A stretch of DNA of 64,000 bases from Gudongella oleilytica (GTDB taxonomy: Bacteria > Bacillota > Clostridia > Tissierellales > Tissierellaceae): contig NZ_CP035130.1 of NCBI RefSeq assembly GCF_004101785.1, positions 372,001 to 436,000 of the forward strand, in the 5' to 3' direction. The notes beneath the pieces were generated by a model. That model did no database searches and was not told the DNA's origin. It saw only the letters and a list, made by a program, of their open reading frames with translations. Positions 1 to 7,749 of this stretch are shown one piece after another. A program made the translations under genes and the position numbers. Numbering within the stretch: the first letter of the stretch is position 1; every line of letters begins with the position of its first letter.

Positions 1-1
1 C

Positions 2-370
2 GGAGGTGGTGGAGGAGCACCTTACGTTTCTCCAAGACTTACCAGTGCATCACTTAATGGGACTGAAGCAGTTATCTCTGGTGATAGTATAAATGTTCCT
101 TTCTCGTTCAACGATGAACATTCTTATACGATATCTGCACAATTCAACAAAGCCGTTAGGATTAAGAGCGTTAGTGTCGATAATTGGGATTTAATTCAGC
201 CAAATGTTGATGTTCCAACTGCTTATAGTAATCCTGTAGAAGCTATTATAGAGCATCCGATCACACTCGATCATTTTGTAAAATTTGGCAACGATGTAAC
301 TGTGGTCGTAACAGATGGTACTACCGATCTGGTTTTCAATATCACGTTAAATGTACCAGGATATAATTAA
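2..370 (+). CDS. C-terminal end of a secreted or surface protein (partial, unrecognised)
   Basis: The frame is open from the window edge to TAA at 368-370, giving about 122 residues; the start lies outside. The visible part opens with a glycine linker (GGGG) followed by a threonine-, serine- and asparagine-rich beta-type sequence without cysteines or membrane segments, ending in NVPGYN. This looks like an extracellular domain behind a flexible linker, as in S-layer-type or adhesin-like proteins of Gram-positive bacteria. No family is recognised. It is followed by a perfect hairpin and then the exopolysaccharide genes, so it probably ends its own transcript. Confidence 0.6.
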   Translation, partial: GGGGGAPYVSPRLTSASLNGTEAVISGDSINVPFSFNDEHSYTISAQFNKAVRIKSVSVDNWDLIQPNVDVPTAYSNPVEAIIEHPITLDHFVKFGNDVTVVVTDGTTDLVFNITLNVPGYN

Positions 371-406
371 TAATAGATATAGTATTTAATTGAGATAATG
401 TTATTA

Positions 407-434
407 TACAAGTCCGGGGCAACCCGGACTTGTA
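407..434 (+). terminator. Strong hairpin after the secreted protein gene
   Basis: A 12-bp perfect stem (407-418 with 423-434) closes a GCAA tetraloop and lies 37 bases after the stop at 370. No T-run follows, so it is either a U-poor intrinsic terminator or an mRNA 3' stabilising hairpin. Confidence 0.5.
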
Positions 435-471
435 CAAAGTTAATAATATTTAGATCAGGAAGTGAATGAAT

Positions 472-2316
472 ATGAAAACCAGGCGGATATTTTTTCTGGT
501 TGCCTTAGACGCTCTATTGATAAGTGCTGCTTTTTTTGCTACTGTTTATTTTAGACACGATACCACCTTGCATCCTACATACCTTAACCAGTACTTTGGT
601 ACAGTTCTTATTGTTACCGTTATCAAGCTGTTTATATTTTACCTATTCAACTTTTACAAAAGCCTTTGGGAATATGCAAGTATTGACGAATTAATAGAAA
701 TTGCTTTAGGCGTTACGATATCTAATGCTATTATTTTTATTCTTTTTACAATTACAGGGAATGCGATACCATTCGCTATGCATCTTCAAATTACTATTTT
801 AGAGATAACATTTATTGGGTCCTCAAGATTTTTTTATAGAAGCCTCAGAAGACTTAGAAATGGTATTGAAGCCGACAAGACACAAACCAGAGTTCTTATT
901 ATAGGAGCTGGTGCTGCTGGAGTTATGATTCTTAAAGAGTTGAGAAATCATAACAGCCTTAACCTAAAGCCTGTAGCATTTATAGATGACGATCCAAACA
1001 AAATAGGTAAAGTGATCAATGGTATAAAGGTAATCGGCAACAGAGATTGTATCAGGAATTCTGTGGAGAAAAATGATATAGATGAAATTATAATTGCACT
1101 TCCATCAGCTGAGCCTTCAGTACGAAGAGAGATAGTAAGATTATGCAAGGAAACCTCTGTAAAAACAAGAATATTGCCTGGGATGTATGAGCTTATCGGT
1201 GGAAGTATCAACATAAATCAAATAAGGGATGTACAAATAGAGGATTTACTGGGCAGAGATGAGATAAAACTTGATCTGAAGGACATTGATGAGTTTATAT
1301 CAGAAAAAACTGTTATGATAACAGGCGGTGGGGGATCAATCGGTAGTGAACTGGCAAGACAAGTCGCGAGATGTAGACCAAAGTTGATTGTGCTGATAGA
1401 TGTTTATGAGAACAACTTATATGATATACAAAATGAACTTTTTAGGAAATATGAAAATATCAAGGTCGTGACATTGATTGCTTCTGTTAGAGATAAAAGA
1501 TCCATAAGGAAACTAATTGATAAATATAGGCCGGAAATAATTTTTCATGCAGCTGCACATAAGCATGTACCCTTAATGGAATCAAACCCAAGTGAAGCTG
1601 TCAAGAATAATATTTTTGGAACTTTAAATTTGGTTCAGGCAGCAGATGAATTCAGAGTAAAGAAGTTCGTACTGATATCGACGGACAAAGCTGTTAATCC
1701 CACAAACGTTATGGGTGCAACAAAAAGAGTGGCAGAAAAGATCATTATGTCCTATAATGGATTAAGTGAAACAGAATTTGTTGCTGTTAGGTTTGGAAAT
1801 GTGTTAGGAAGCAATGGAAGTGTAATACCTCTTTTTAAGAAGCAGATAGCTGAGGGTGGGCCTGTAACCGTCACAGACGAAAGAGTGATAAGGTACTTTA
1901 TGACCATACCTGAAGCTTGCCAGTTAGTATTGCAGGCAGGATCAATGGCTACCGGCGGAGAGATATTTGTTCTTGATATGGGTGAACCTATTAAAATCAT
2001 TGACTTGGCAAAGGATCTTATAAAGCTTTCTGGATTTGAACCATACGTTGATATACCCATAAAAATAGTGGGTTTAAGACCTGGGGAGAAGCTATATGAA
2101 GAGCTGCTTATAAAAGGTCCAAAACTTACCAGCACAAAGAACAGCAAGATATTTATTGAAGAACCTGAGGAGCATAACTTTTATGAGTTGCTTGTAAATC
2201 TTGAAAAATTAAAAGAATACCTCGATATGGAGGATAATATGCCCTTAAAGCTTGAATTGACAAATTTGGTTGAGGGATATACACCTTTTGAGGATTCCTT
2301 TGAGAACCATGCTTAA
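472..2316 (+). CDS. Membrane-anchored nucleotide-sugar 4,6-dehydratase/epimerase (CapD/PglF/FlaA1 type)
   Basis: Polysaccharide biosynthesis protein of about 614 residues, the full length of the large, membrane-bound SDR dehydratases that convert UDP-GlcNAc to a 4-keto-6-deoxy sugar. In order: four hydrophobic segments within the first ~125 residues; a first Rossmann domain (LIIGAGAAG near residue 145); and the catalytic SDR domain with TGGGGSIG near 285 and STDKAVNPTNVMGATK near 405, where Met replaces the classical Tyr, as is normal in this subfamily. The ATG at 472 sits 9 nt after AGGAAG; the in-frame ATG at 466 is too close to it. It leads a four-gene exopolysaccharide module. The exact sugar product is not decided by sequence. 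Confidence 0.88.
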   Translation: MKTRRIFFLVALDALLISAAFFATVYFRHDTTLHPTYLNQYFGTVLIVTVIKLFIFYLFNFYKSLWEYASIDELIEIALGVTISNAIIFILFTITGNAIPFAMHLQITILEITFIGSSRFFYRSLRRLRNGIEADKTQTRVLIIGAGAAGVMILKELRNHNSLNLKPVAFIDDDPNKIGKVINGIKVIGNRDCIRNSVEKNDIDEIIIALPSAEPSVRREIVRLCKETSVKTRILPGMYELIGGSININQIRDVQIEDLLGRDEIKLDLKDIDEFISEKTVMITGGGGSIGSELARQVARCRPKLIVLIDVYENNLYDIQNELFRKYENIKVVTLIASVRDKRSIRKLIDKYRPEIIFHAAAHKHVPLMESNPSEAVKNNIFGTLNLVQAADEFRVKKFVLISTDKAVNPTNVMGATKRVAEKIIMSYNGLSETEFVAVRFGNVLGSNGSVIPLFKKQIAEGGPVTVTDERVIRYFMTIPEACQLVLQAGSMATGGEIFVLDMGEPIKIIDLAKDLIKLSGFEPYVDIPIKIVGLRPGEKLYEELLIKGPKLTSTKNSKIFIEEPEEHNFYELLVNLEKLKEYLDMEDNMPLKLELTNLVEGYTPFEDSFENHA

Positions 2317-2332
2317 TTAAGGAGGAAGTTTC

Positions 2333-3007
2333 TTGGAAGAAATTAGTTTACGGGAGATATTTTTTATCCTTAGGAAGCACGTGAAGCTCATAGTGCTTTT
2401 ATTAGTGTTGTCGGTGGCAATTAGCTCAGTCGTAACATTTTTCATATTGGATAAAGAATACAGCGCTTTCACAACTCTTATGGTTGGGAAACCAAAGGAT
2501 TATATTAATGAGAATAAAATTGAGTATAATGAGCTGTTGCTAAATCAAAAACTTGTATCTACTTATGGCGAGCTTATAAAAACAAGGATAGTATCTGAGA
2601 AGGTTATCTCGAACTTAGGTTTAGACCTTAGTTACAATACCTTCAGAAGCAAGGTCAATGTAAGTCTTGTCAAAGATACTGAGATAATCGGAATAACTGT
2701 TACAGATACTGACCCGGTGCTTGCAGCTGAGATAGCAAATGAAACTGCTTCTGTATTCATGGATACCGTTCAGGAAATAATGAAGGTAGAGAACGTCCAG
2801 GTAATAGATAGGGCTGAACCATCATATACACCGGTAAGCCCAAGACCAATATTGAATTTGGCTATCGCTGGTATTCTAGGTTTGATGTTGGGAGTTTTCC
2901 TCGCATTTCTTATTGAAATGCTTGATAATACCATTAAGACCCCTGAGGATGTTGAAAAATACCTTGGGCTACCTGTGATTGGGTCAATACCAAACGTGGA
3001 GGATTGA
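2333..3007 (+). CDS. Wzz/YwqC-type polysaccharide co-polymerase (chain length/kinase activator)
   Basis: A 224-residue protein with a TM segment near residues 16-38, an extracellular stretch and a second TM segment near 177-200 after a PxxP region (SPRPILN), the classic Wzz topology. In Gram-positive bacteria this protein sets polymer length and activates the separate cytoplasmic BY-kinase, which is the next gene. The start is TTG at 2333 behind GGAGGA at 2321; no ATG fits. It begins 17 nt after the dehydratase gene and ends next to the kinase start, so co-translation is likely. Confidence 0.85.
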   Translation: MEEISLREIFFILRKHVKLIVLLLVLSVAISSVVTFFILDKEYSAFTTLMVGKPKDYINENKIEYNELLLNQKLVSTYGELIKTRIVSEKVISNLGLDLSYNTFRSKVNVSLVKDTEIIGITVTDTDPVLAAEIANETASVFMDTVQEIMKVENVQVIDRAEPSYTPVSPRPILNLAIAGILGLMLGVFLAFLIEMLDNTIKTPEDVEKYLGLPVIGSIPNVED

Positions 3008-3009
3008 TC

Positions 3010-3759
3010 ATGAAAAAGGAAAGCAGACAAGCTAGACTATTCACTATGGATAACCCTAAATCTGTTGTTTCTGAGGCCTTCAGGACTCTTAGGACAAATA
3101 TCCAATTTGCTGATATTGACAAGAACAAGAAGGTATTGGTATTTACCTCGCCAAGACAGAGGGAGGGGAAGTCCACGGTTAGCTGCAACCTTGCGTATCT
3201 TGTGGCTGAATCTGGAAAGAAAATATTATCCGTAGATTGTGATATGAGAAAACCTAGGGTTCATAAAATATTTGGATTTAGCAACCTATCAGGTCTTACC
3301 AATATATTGATTGGAGAAAATGAGCTGGAGGATGTAGTTCATTCACATCCAACACAAAAGAATCTTCATATTCTTACCAGCGGCCCAATTCCTCCTAACC
3401 CTGCGGAACTCTTAGGCTCCAACAGGATGAAGAATTTTATAGACTCAATAAGGGATAAGTACGAGATGATAATTATTGACAGTCCACCGATTGGACTTGT
3501 TACTGACAGCGCGATACTTTCAACTATAGCGGATGGTACTATACTCGTTCTCGAAGCTGGAGAAACAGAGATCGAAATTGCAATACATGCTGTGGAACAA
3601 CTTAGGAAAGTAAATGCAAATATTTTAGGTACTGTTTTGAACAGGATACCCACTAGTGGCAATAAATACTATGGTTATGCCTATTATCAATATGAACAAT
3701 ACTATGGTGATGACGAGTTGCCTAAAAAGAGAAAATCCGGAAAGAGGAAAGACAAATGA
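3010..3759 (+). CDS. ywqD: Bacterial tyrosine kinase (YwqD/CpsD family)
   Basis: Cytoplasmic BY-kinase of 249 residues. It has a Walker A (SPRQREGKST, about 47-56), a Walker A' (LSVDCDMRKP, about 74-83), a Walker B (MIIIDSPP, about 152-159) and a tyrosine-rich autophosphorylation tail (YYGYAYYQYEQYY) followed by lysines. It works with the Wzz-like activator just upstream to control exopolysaccharide assembly. The ATG at 3010 lies 7 nt after GGAGG; a TTG at 3004 in frame is too close to that site. Its stop overlaps the phosphatase start by ATGA. Confidence 0.93.
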   Translation: MKKESRQARLFTMDNPKSVVSEAFRTLRTNIQFADIDKNKKVLVFTSPRQREGKSTVSCNLAYLVAESGKKILSVDCDMRKPRVHKIFGFSNLSGLTNILIGENELEDVVHSHPTQKNLHILTSGPIPPNPAELLGSNRMKNFIDSIRDKYEMIIIDSPPIGLVTDSAILSTIADGTILVLEAGETEIEIAIHAVEQLRKVNANILGTVLNRIPTSGNKYYGYAYYQYEQYYGDDELPKKRKSGKRKDK

Positions 3760-4538
3760 TAGATCTACACTCTCATATCCTTCCAGGTGTTGATGATGGG
3801 GCAGTTGATTTGGATATGTCACTTCGCATTGCGCGGATATATGTGGATAACGGATATGAAAAGGTTATAGCTACTCCTCATTTCATCGACGGAACAAAGA
3901 AATACTCAAGATATGAACTTCTGGAAAAGCTTGAGGAGCTCAATGCTGCCATACAATTAGAAGGAATAGATTTGGAAGTGCTGCCTGGAAATGAGATATA
4001 TATATCACCTTCAACAGCAGCCGACGTTGTGACCGGCAAGGCTTTGACCCTAAACAACAGCCGCTATGTTCTAATTGAGCTCCCATCTAATGACATACCA
4101 AAGTATACAGATACTGTGATTTATGAACTTCAGATAAAGGGATACCTTCCAATAATTTCTCATCCTGAGAGGAATTCTAAGATCATAGAGAATCCCAATA
4201 TGCTTTACTCTATGCTGGAGAAGGGGGCATTAACCCAGATGAACCTTCAAAGTCTTGAAGGGATGTATGGGAAATCTGCCAAAGAAACTGCATTAGTTCT
4301 ATTAAGACACAATATGATCCATTTTGCTGCTTCAGACACCCACTCGGATGGTAGAAGATCTCCTGAAACAAGGAGGATGCTAAAACTTCTTGAAAATAAA
4401 ATAGGCAAAGAAAACTATTGGAGAATAGTCTACGAGAATCCTGAAAAGGTTATTATCAACAAGCCTATTACCTACAGATATGCAGAGAAGGTAAAAAAGA
4501 GCAATGGAATACTAAATATACTTAGCAGTTTGATTTGA
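3756..4538 (+). CDS. ywqE: PHP-domain protein-tyrosine phosphatase (YwqE/CpsB family)
   Basis: Metal-dependent phosphatase of 260 residues that reverses BY-kinase phosphorylation. The N-terminus MIDLHSHILPGVDDG is the PHP metal-binding signature, ATPHF and SHPERN supply further ligands, and AASDTHS near the C-terminus closes the site. It overlaps ywqD by 4 nt (ATGA). A U-rich terminator follows, so this gene ends the visible transcript; sugar transferase and flippase genes expected in an exopolysaccharide cluster are not in this direction, which suggests a split cluster or genes elsewhere. Confidence 0.93.
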   Translation: MIDLHSHILPGVDDGAVDLDMSLRIARIYVDNGYEKVIATPHFIDGTKKYSRYELLEKLEELNAAIQLEGIDLEVLPGNEIYISPSTAADVVTGKALTLNNSRYVLIELPSNDIPKYTDTVIYELQIKGYLPIISHPERNSKIIENPNMLYSMLEKGALTQMNLQSLEGMYGKSAKETALVLLRHNMIHFAASDTHSDGRRSPETRRMLKLLENKIGKENYWRIVYENPEKVIINKPITYRYAEKVKKSNGILNILSSLI

Positions 4539-4545
4539 TACTTTG

Positions 4546-4571
4546 GAGCTGATTTTTTCAGCTCTTTTTTT
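4546..4571 (+). terminator. Intrinsic terminator after ywqE
   Basis: The stem GAGCTGA (4546-4552) pairs with TCAGCTC (4558-4564) and is followed directly by seven T. It ends the exopolysaccharide transcript. Confidence 0.9.
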
Positions 4572-4603
4572 AACCCCTTCTTAACCCCTTTGTCACCCTT
4601 CTG

Positions 4604-4634
4604 TTACCAATTGTCTCTCATAGGTTGATATAAT
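4604..4634 (+). promoter_or_regulatory. Candidate promoter for the secreted copper-amine-oxidase-N protein
   Basis: A perfect TATAAT lies at 4629-4634. The best -35 match is TTACCA at 4604-4609 with a long 19-bp spacer, so the -10 is convincing and the -35 weak. Confidence 0.5.
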
Positions 4635-4663
4635 GACCATATAACAAAGGAGGAGGAAATGAC

Positions 4664-5638
4664 ATGAATAAGATGATAAGAACGATAGCGTTTGCCTTAA
4701 GTGCCTTGATGCTTACACTAAGCCCTATGGCAGCTTTTGGAAAGGAGCTTGAGGCAGTGCCTGTTTCAGCACCTATTGAAGAGCAACCCTTTGAGTATAT
4801 AAAAATGAAAGGTATAGTAGAGGAGATCGAGAATGGGGACGATTTCTTCAGGATCCTTGTGAGAAATGATTCCGGTGAAGGACTCGACGTACTATGGGCA
4901 TACATCAACGATGAGATGCTTCTATTGAGCGACAAGACCATGAGTCCTGCCCAGACTGATGCCATTAAGAAGGGTATGGGTGTGACAGTTTACTATCATA
5001 AGAATACAGTTATGGCTATGAGCTATCCAGGTCAAATGAAGCCGGATGTAATTATTCTTCACGACGGCGGCGAGGGAGCAAATTTAGTTATGGTAGAGCT
5101 TTTCGATAATGAGCTCTTAAGTGCAGATGGATCGATGATAATAAGACCTGGTGAAGAGACTGTCATAGTTGACTTTGAAGGCAAAGCTGCTACAGTAGAG
5201 ATGATAAAAGACAGGGAGCTGGTGATCTTTTACGATATCGTACTTGAGAGCTATCCAATGCAAACAAGTCCTTTGAAGATCATAATACTTCCGGAAAGGG
5301 AGAAATTGGAGGAGCCGGCAGGTCTTATCCTTGATGAAGAGCTGCAAAGGCTTGAGGATGGAATTGTTTTGATCCCATTAAGACAAGTGGCAGAATATCT
5401 GGGCTATGAGGTCAAGTGGGACGGCTTGGAGAGAAGTGTTGAGCTTACAAAAGGTCCGCTTTGGACAAAGGTATATATTGACAGAAACACCTACAGCTTT
5501 GCCAAGATGCTTATAAGGCTTGAGGTTGCGCCTGTAATATATAGTGACAGAACCTATGTGCCGGTATCATTTGCTGAGCAGGTGCTAAAGGCCAATGTAG
5601 AGGTTTTGCCTGAAGGTGCAATTAGAATATTGGAATAA
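4664..5638 (+). CDS. Secreted protein with C-terminal copper amine oxidase N-like domain
   Basis: A 324-residue exported protein. It has a signal peptide (MNKMIRTIAFALSALMLTLS, cleavage near AFG), a middle region of beta-type repeats about residues 40-205 without known catalytic motifs, and a C-terminal Copper_amine_oxidase_N-like domain (about 225-320) recognised by IPLRQVAEYLGYEVKWD and DRTYVPVSFAEQVLKA. In Bacillota this domain is a common non-catalytic wall-associated module, often called stalk domain. It is monocistronic, with its own -10, an excellent AAGGAGGAGG site and a terminator. Substrate or partner cannot be stated. Confidence 0.8.
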   Translation: MNKMIRTIAFALSALMLTLSPMAAFGKELEAVPVSAPIEEQPFEYIKMKGIVEEIENGDDFFRILVRNDSGEGLDVLWAYINDEMLLLSDKTMSPAQTDAIKKGMGVTVYYHKNTVMAMSYPGQMKPDVIILHDGGEGANLVMVELFDNELLSADGSMIIRPGEETVIVDFEGKAATVEMIKDRELVIFYDIVLESYPMQTSPLKIIILPEREKLEEPAGLILDEELQRLEDGIVLIPLRQVAEYLGYEVKWDGLERSVELTKGPLWTKVYIDRNTYSFAKMLIRLEVAPVIYSDRTYVPVSFAEQVLKANVEVLPEGAIRILE

Positions 5639-5646
5639 GATAAGAG

Positions 5647-5692
5647 AGACCTGCCCGGATAGCGTCAGTTATTTAAGCAGGTCTTTTATTTT
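5647..5692 (+). terminator. Intrinsic terminator
   Basis: AGACCTGC (5647-5654) pairs with GCAGGTCT (5677-5684) and is followed by a T-rich tract to 5692. Confidence 0.85.
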
Positions 5693-5775
5693 TATGTGAC
5701 AAAACCGGATATTTCTGGTAAATTAATTCATATAAGGGGTATATCGTAATACAAGGTTAAAGGAGGTATGGATAA

Positions 5776-6333
5776 ATGGATAACTCTCAAGATGGCTTGC
5801 TTAAAGTGATAGAGGATTTGAAGGAAGAGAACCGACGTTTGAAGGAAAAGCTGGCGGAGTTACATCCGATCGATCAGTTGACAGGGCTATACAACAGGAA
5901 GGCTCTTTATGACAGGCTGGAATATGAAGTACTTAGAGCTGAGAGGAACCAGACCTTCTTAAGTCTGTTGATGCTTAGGATCTCTGAATACGAAGAGATG
6001 CTGCAAAAAAACGGCAGGGACATGATGGAGGTAGTAGAAAAACTAATGGCTAATTCCCTTAAGTCCTCGGTAAGAGCAGTCGATATCCTCGGGCGCTACG
6101 GAGATGGGTCGTTCCTGATCCTTCTGCCGGACATCCATGCCAATAAAGGTCCTGTTGTTGCCGAACGTCTTAAAAAGCTTATTGAGAAGGAGCTGCAGTC
6201 TACCGGAGTCAAGGTCAAATTCAGCAGCGGAGCAAAGCTATATGAGGGTCAGCCAGTTTATGAGCTACTTGAAGAAGTTGAAAAACTAACAACACTTTCT
6301 GAAAGGGAAGGGATGGGGAGAACGCATAGGTAA
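5776..6333 (+). CDS. GGDEF-like domain protein with degenerate active site
   Basis: A 185-residue soluble protein. Residues 5-30 form a charged coiled coil (DLKEENRRLKEKLAEL). A GGDEF fold follows, with the N-terminal signature DQLTGLYNRKALYDRLEYE and downstream GRYGDGSFLILLPD near residue 106. The catalytic GGDEF motif reads GDGSF, so the metal/substrate residues are lost and diguanylate cyclase activity is not expected; it may bind nucleotide or act as a protein interaction domain. There is no TM or sensory domain. Start ATG follows AAAGGAGGT. It stands alone and is followed by repeat DNA. Confidence 0.8.
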   Translation: MDNSQDGLLKVIEDLKEENRRLKEKLAELHPIDQLTGLYNRKALYDRLEYEVLRAERNQTFLSLLMLRISEYEEMLQKNGRDMMEVVEKLMANSLKSSVRAVDILGRYGDGSFLILLPDIHANKGPVVAERLKKLIEKELQSTGVKVKFSSGAKLYEGQPVYELLEEVEKLTTLSEREGMGRTHR

Positions 6334-6334
6334 C

Positions 6335-6495
6335 CAATTCACAATGCACAGTTCACAATGCACAATTGTTCGTCATCCCGACGTAGTGGAGGGATCTCAA
6401 TGAACAATAAACAATGAACAATAGAAAAGATCCTTACTGACCTCAGGAATGACTAATTTTAGCTTGTCATCCCGAACGAAAGTGAAGGATCTTTT
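6335..6495 (+). repeat. Composite repeat: 7-nt units plus REP-like palindromes
   Basis: Imperfect 7-nt units (ACAATTC, ACAATGC, ACAATGA types) at 6335-6366 and 6400-6423 flank a REP-like unit at 6372-6398 (ATCCC...GGGAT). A second, head-to-head pair follows: a reverse copy at about 6425-6453 and a forward copy at 6464-6495. A near-identical copy in the opposite orientation lies at 7674-7740, beyond the SLH-CAP gene. Confidence 0.75.
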
Positions 6496-6547
6496 AGTTT
6501 GTCTTTTTTTTAAATTGTCCATTGTCAACTGTCCATGGTCAATTGAC

Positions 6548-7555
6548 TTAGTCCGCAAACATCTGCGTCCAATAAACGCTGTCGCCGAAGTAAACGCCTA
6601 TACCTATCCTTCCGAAAGCCTCGTTAAGAATATTTGCTTTGTGTCCGGGAGAATTCATCCAGCCATTCATAACGGTTTCAGCTGTTCTGAAGCCAAAGGC
6701 AATATTTTCGCCTGCTGCCCTGTAGGTTATCCCGAATTCCTTCATCATATCAAAGGGTGATCCATAGTTAGGTGAAATATGGTCGAAATATCCTGAAACA
6801 GCCATGTCCTTTGATTTCTCTGTGGCAACATAAGACAACTTGGCATCCAATACGAGCGGCTTTGATCCAGCTTTTGTTCTTTCTGCATTCACAAGCTCCA
6901 GGACCTGCTGTGCATATACCGTCGAGTAGTCTACTATTGCAGGAACCACTCTCATGTCCTTATCAGCCAGACGTATCAGTACAGATGCTGCCTCTCCCCT
7001 TGTAAGGGTCCTTGATCCGCTGAAGGTTCCATCAGGATATCCTGTTATAATGCCATTCGCATAGGAATGGAGTACTGCTGTCTTAAGGTCGTCGCCTGAT
7101 ATAGCAGGTATTTTGTTTAGATCTTTTATCTGCCTGCTGTATTGCAACAGGGTATTGTCAGGCAACAGATTCTGGTACGCCAGTACATGGGAGGATATCC
7201 TGGCCATATCGTACCTTGTTATGTAACTATCCAGATCATTTGTCATATCTGAACATAGTATCTTTAGTTTCAATGCCTTGTCCACGTATCCGCTGGCCCA
7301 GTGATTTCTCGTGGGTGCAATATCATCGTAGCCCAGAAGCGACACCGTCGCTTTGATGAATTCAGCCCTTGTCATTGTCTGAGAGGGCTTAAAGGTACCG
7401 TCAGGGTATCCGCTGAAGCCTCCAAGATGGACAAGCCTTGATATATCTTCATAATACCAGTCGTTTGCTGCAACGTCTCTAAAGCCGGCCGCCTCCAGCT
7501 GAATAGGCTGTAGCATTAGTAAAATGGCCAACAAGAGACCCATAAATCTTCTCAT
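6548..7555 (-). CDS. S-layer-homology protein with C-terminal CAP/SCP (YkwD-like) domain
   Basis: A 335-residue surface protein. It has a signal peptide (MRRFMGLLLAILLMLQPIQL), then SLH units with GYPDGTFKPSQTMTRAEF (about residues 53-70) and GYPDGTFSGSRTLTRGEA (about 175-192), which bind the secondary cell wall polymer, then a CAP domain (about 210-335) with LELVNAERTKAGSKPL, GYFDHISP, AGENIAFG and WMNSPGHKANIL. CAP domains of this type are widespread in spore-formers, with unsettled activity. The ATG follows AGGAGTG. The gene is bracketed by inverted copies of a composite repeat. Confidence 0.9.
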   Translation of the reverse strand: MRRFMGLLLAILLMLQPIQLEAAGFRDVAANDWYYEDISRLVHLGGFSGYPDGTFKPSQTMTRAEFIKATVSLLGYDDIAPTRNHWASGYVDKALKLKILCSDMTNDLDSYITRYDMARISSHVLAYQNLLPDNTLLQYSRQIKDLNKIPAISGDDLKTAVLHSYANGIITGYPDGTFSGSRTLTRGEAASVLIRLADKDMRVVPAIVDYSTVYAQQVLELVNAERTKAGSKPLVLDAKLSYVATEKSKDMAVSGYFDHISPNYGSPFDMMKEFGITYRAAGENIAFGFRTAETVMNGWMNSPGHKANILNEAFGRIGIGVYFGDSVYWTQMFAD

Positions 7556-7616
7556 TCTTAATCACACTCCTGGGAAGATTATATCATTGGATCTAAATAT
7601 TTCAACCAAAAAAATG

Positions 7617-7673
7617 ATCCCTCTCTACGCTCGGCTCGGCAAATGTGTTATCGATGAGAACGGAGAGAGGGAT
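7617..7673 (-). terminator. Terminator for the RocB-like gene (minus strand)
   Basis: A 10-bp stem, ATCCCTCTCT (7617-7626) with AGAGAGGGAT (7664-7673), is followed on the minus strand by a run of T (A-run at 7608-7614). It belongs to transcripts coming from 9405 leftwards. Confidence 0.6.
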
Positions 7674-7740
7674 ATTTTTGAGATCCCTCCACTACGGTCG
7701 GGATGACACTACAATTGTGAACTGTGCATTGTGAATTGTG
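7674..7740 (-). repeat. Composite repeat, inverted copy
   Basis: Read on the minus strand this contains 7-nt units (7711-7740) then a REP-like unit at 7680-7707, in the same order and nearly the same sequence as 6335-6398. The two copies face each other across the SLH-CAP gene. Confidence 0.75.
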
Positions 7741-7749
7741 ATTTGATAA

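Noticed and set aside
6449-6760. Plus-strand ORF across repeat and SLH-CAP gene end
   Set aside because: Half of it is repeat DNA and half is antisense to a clear gene.
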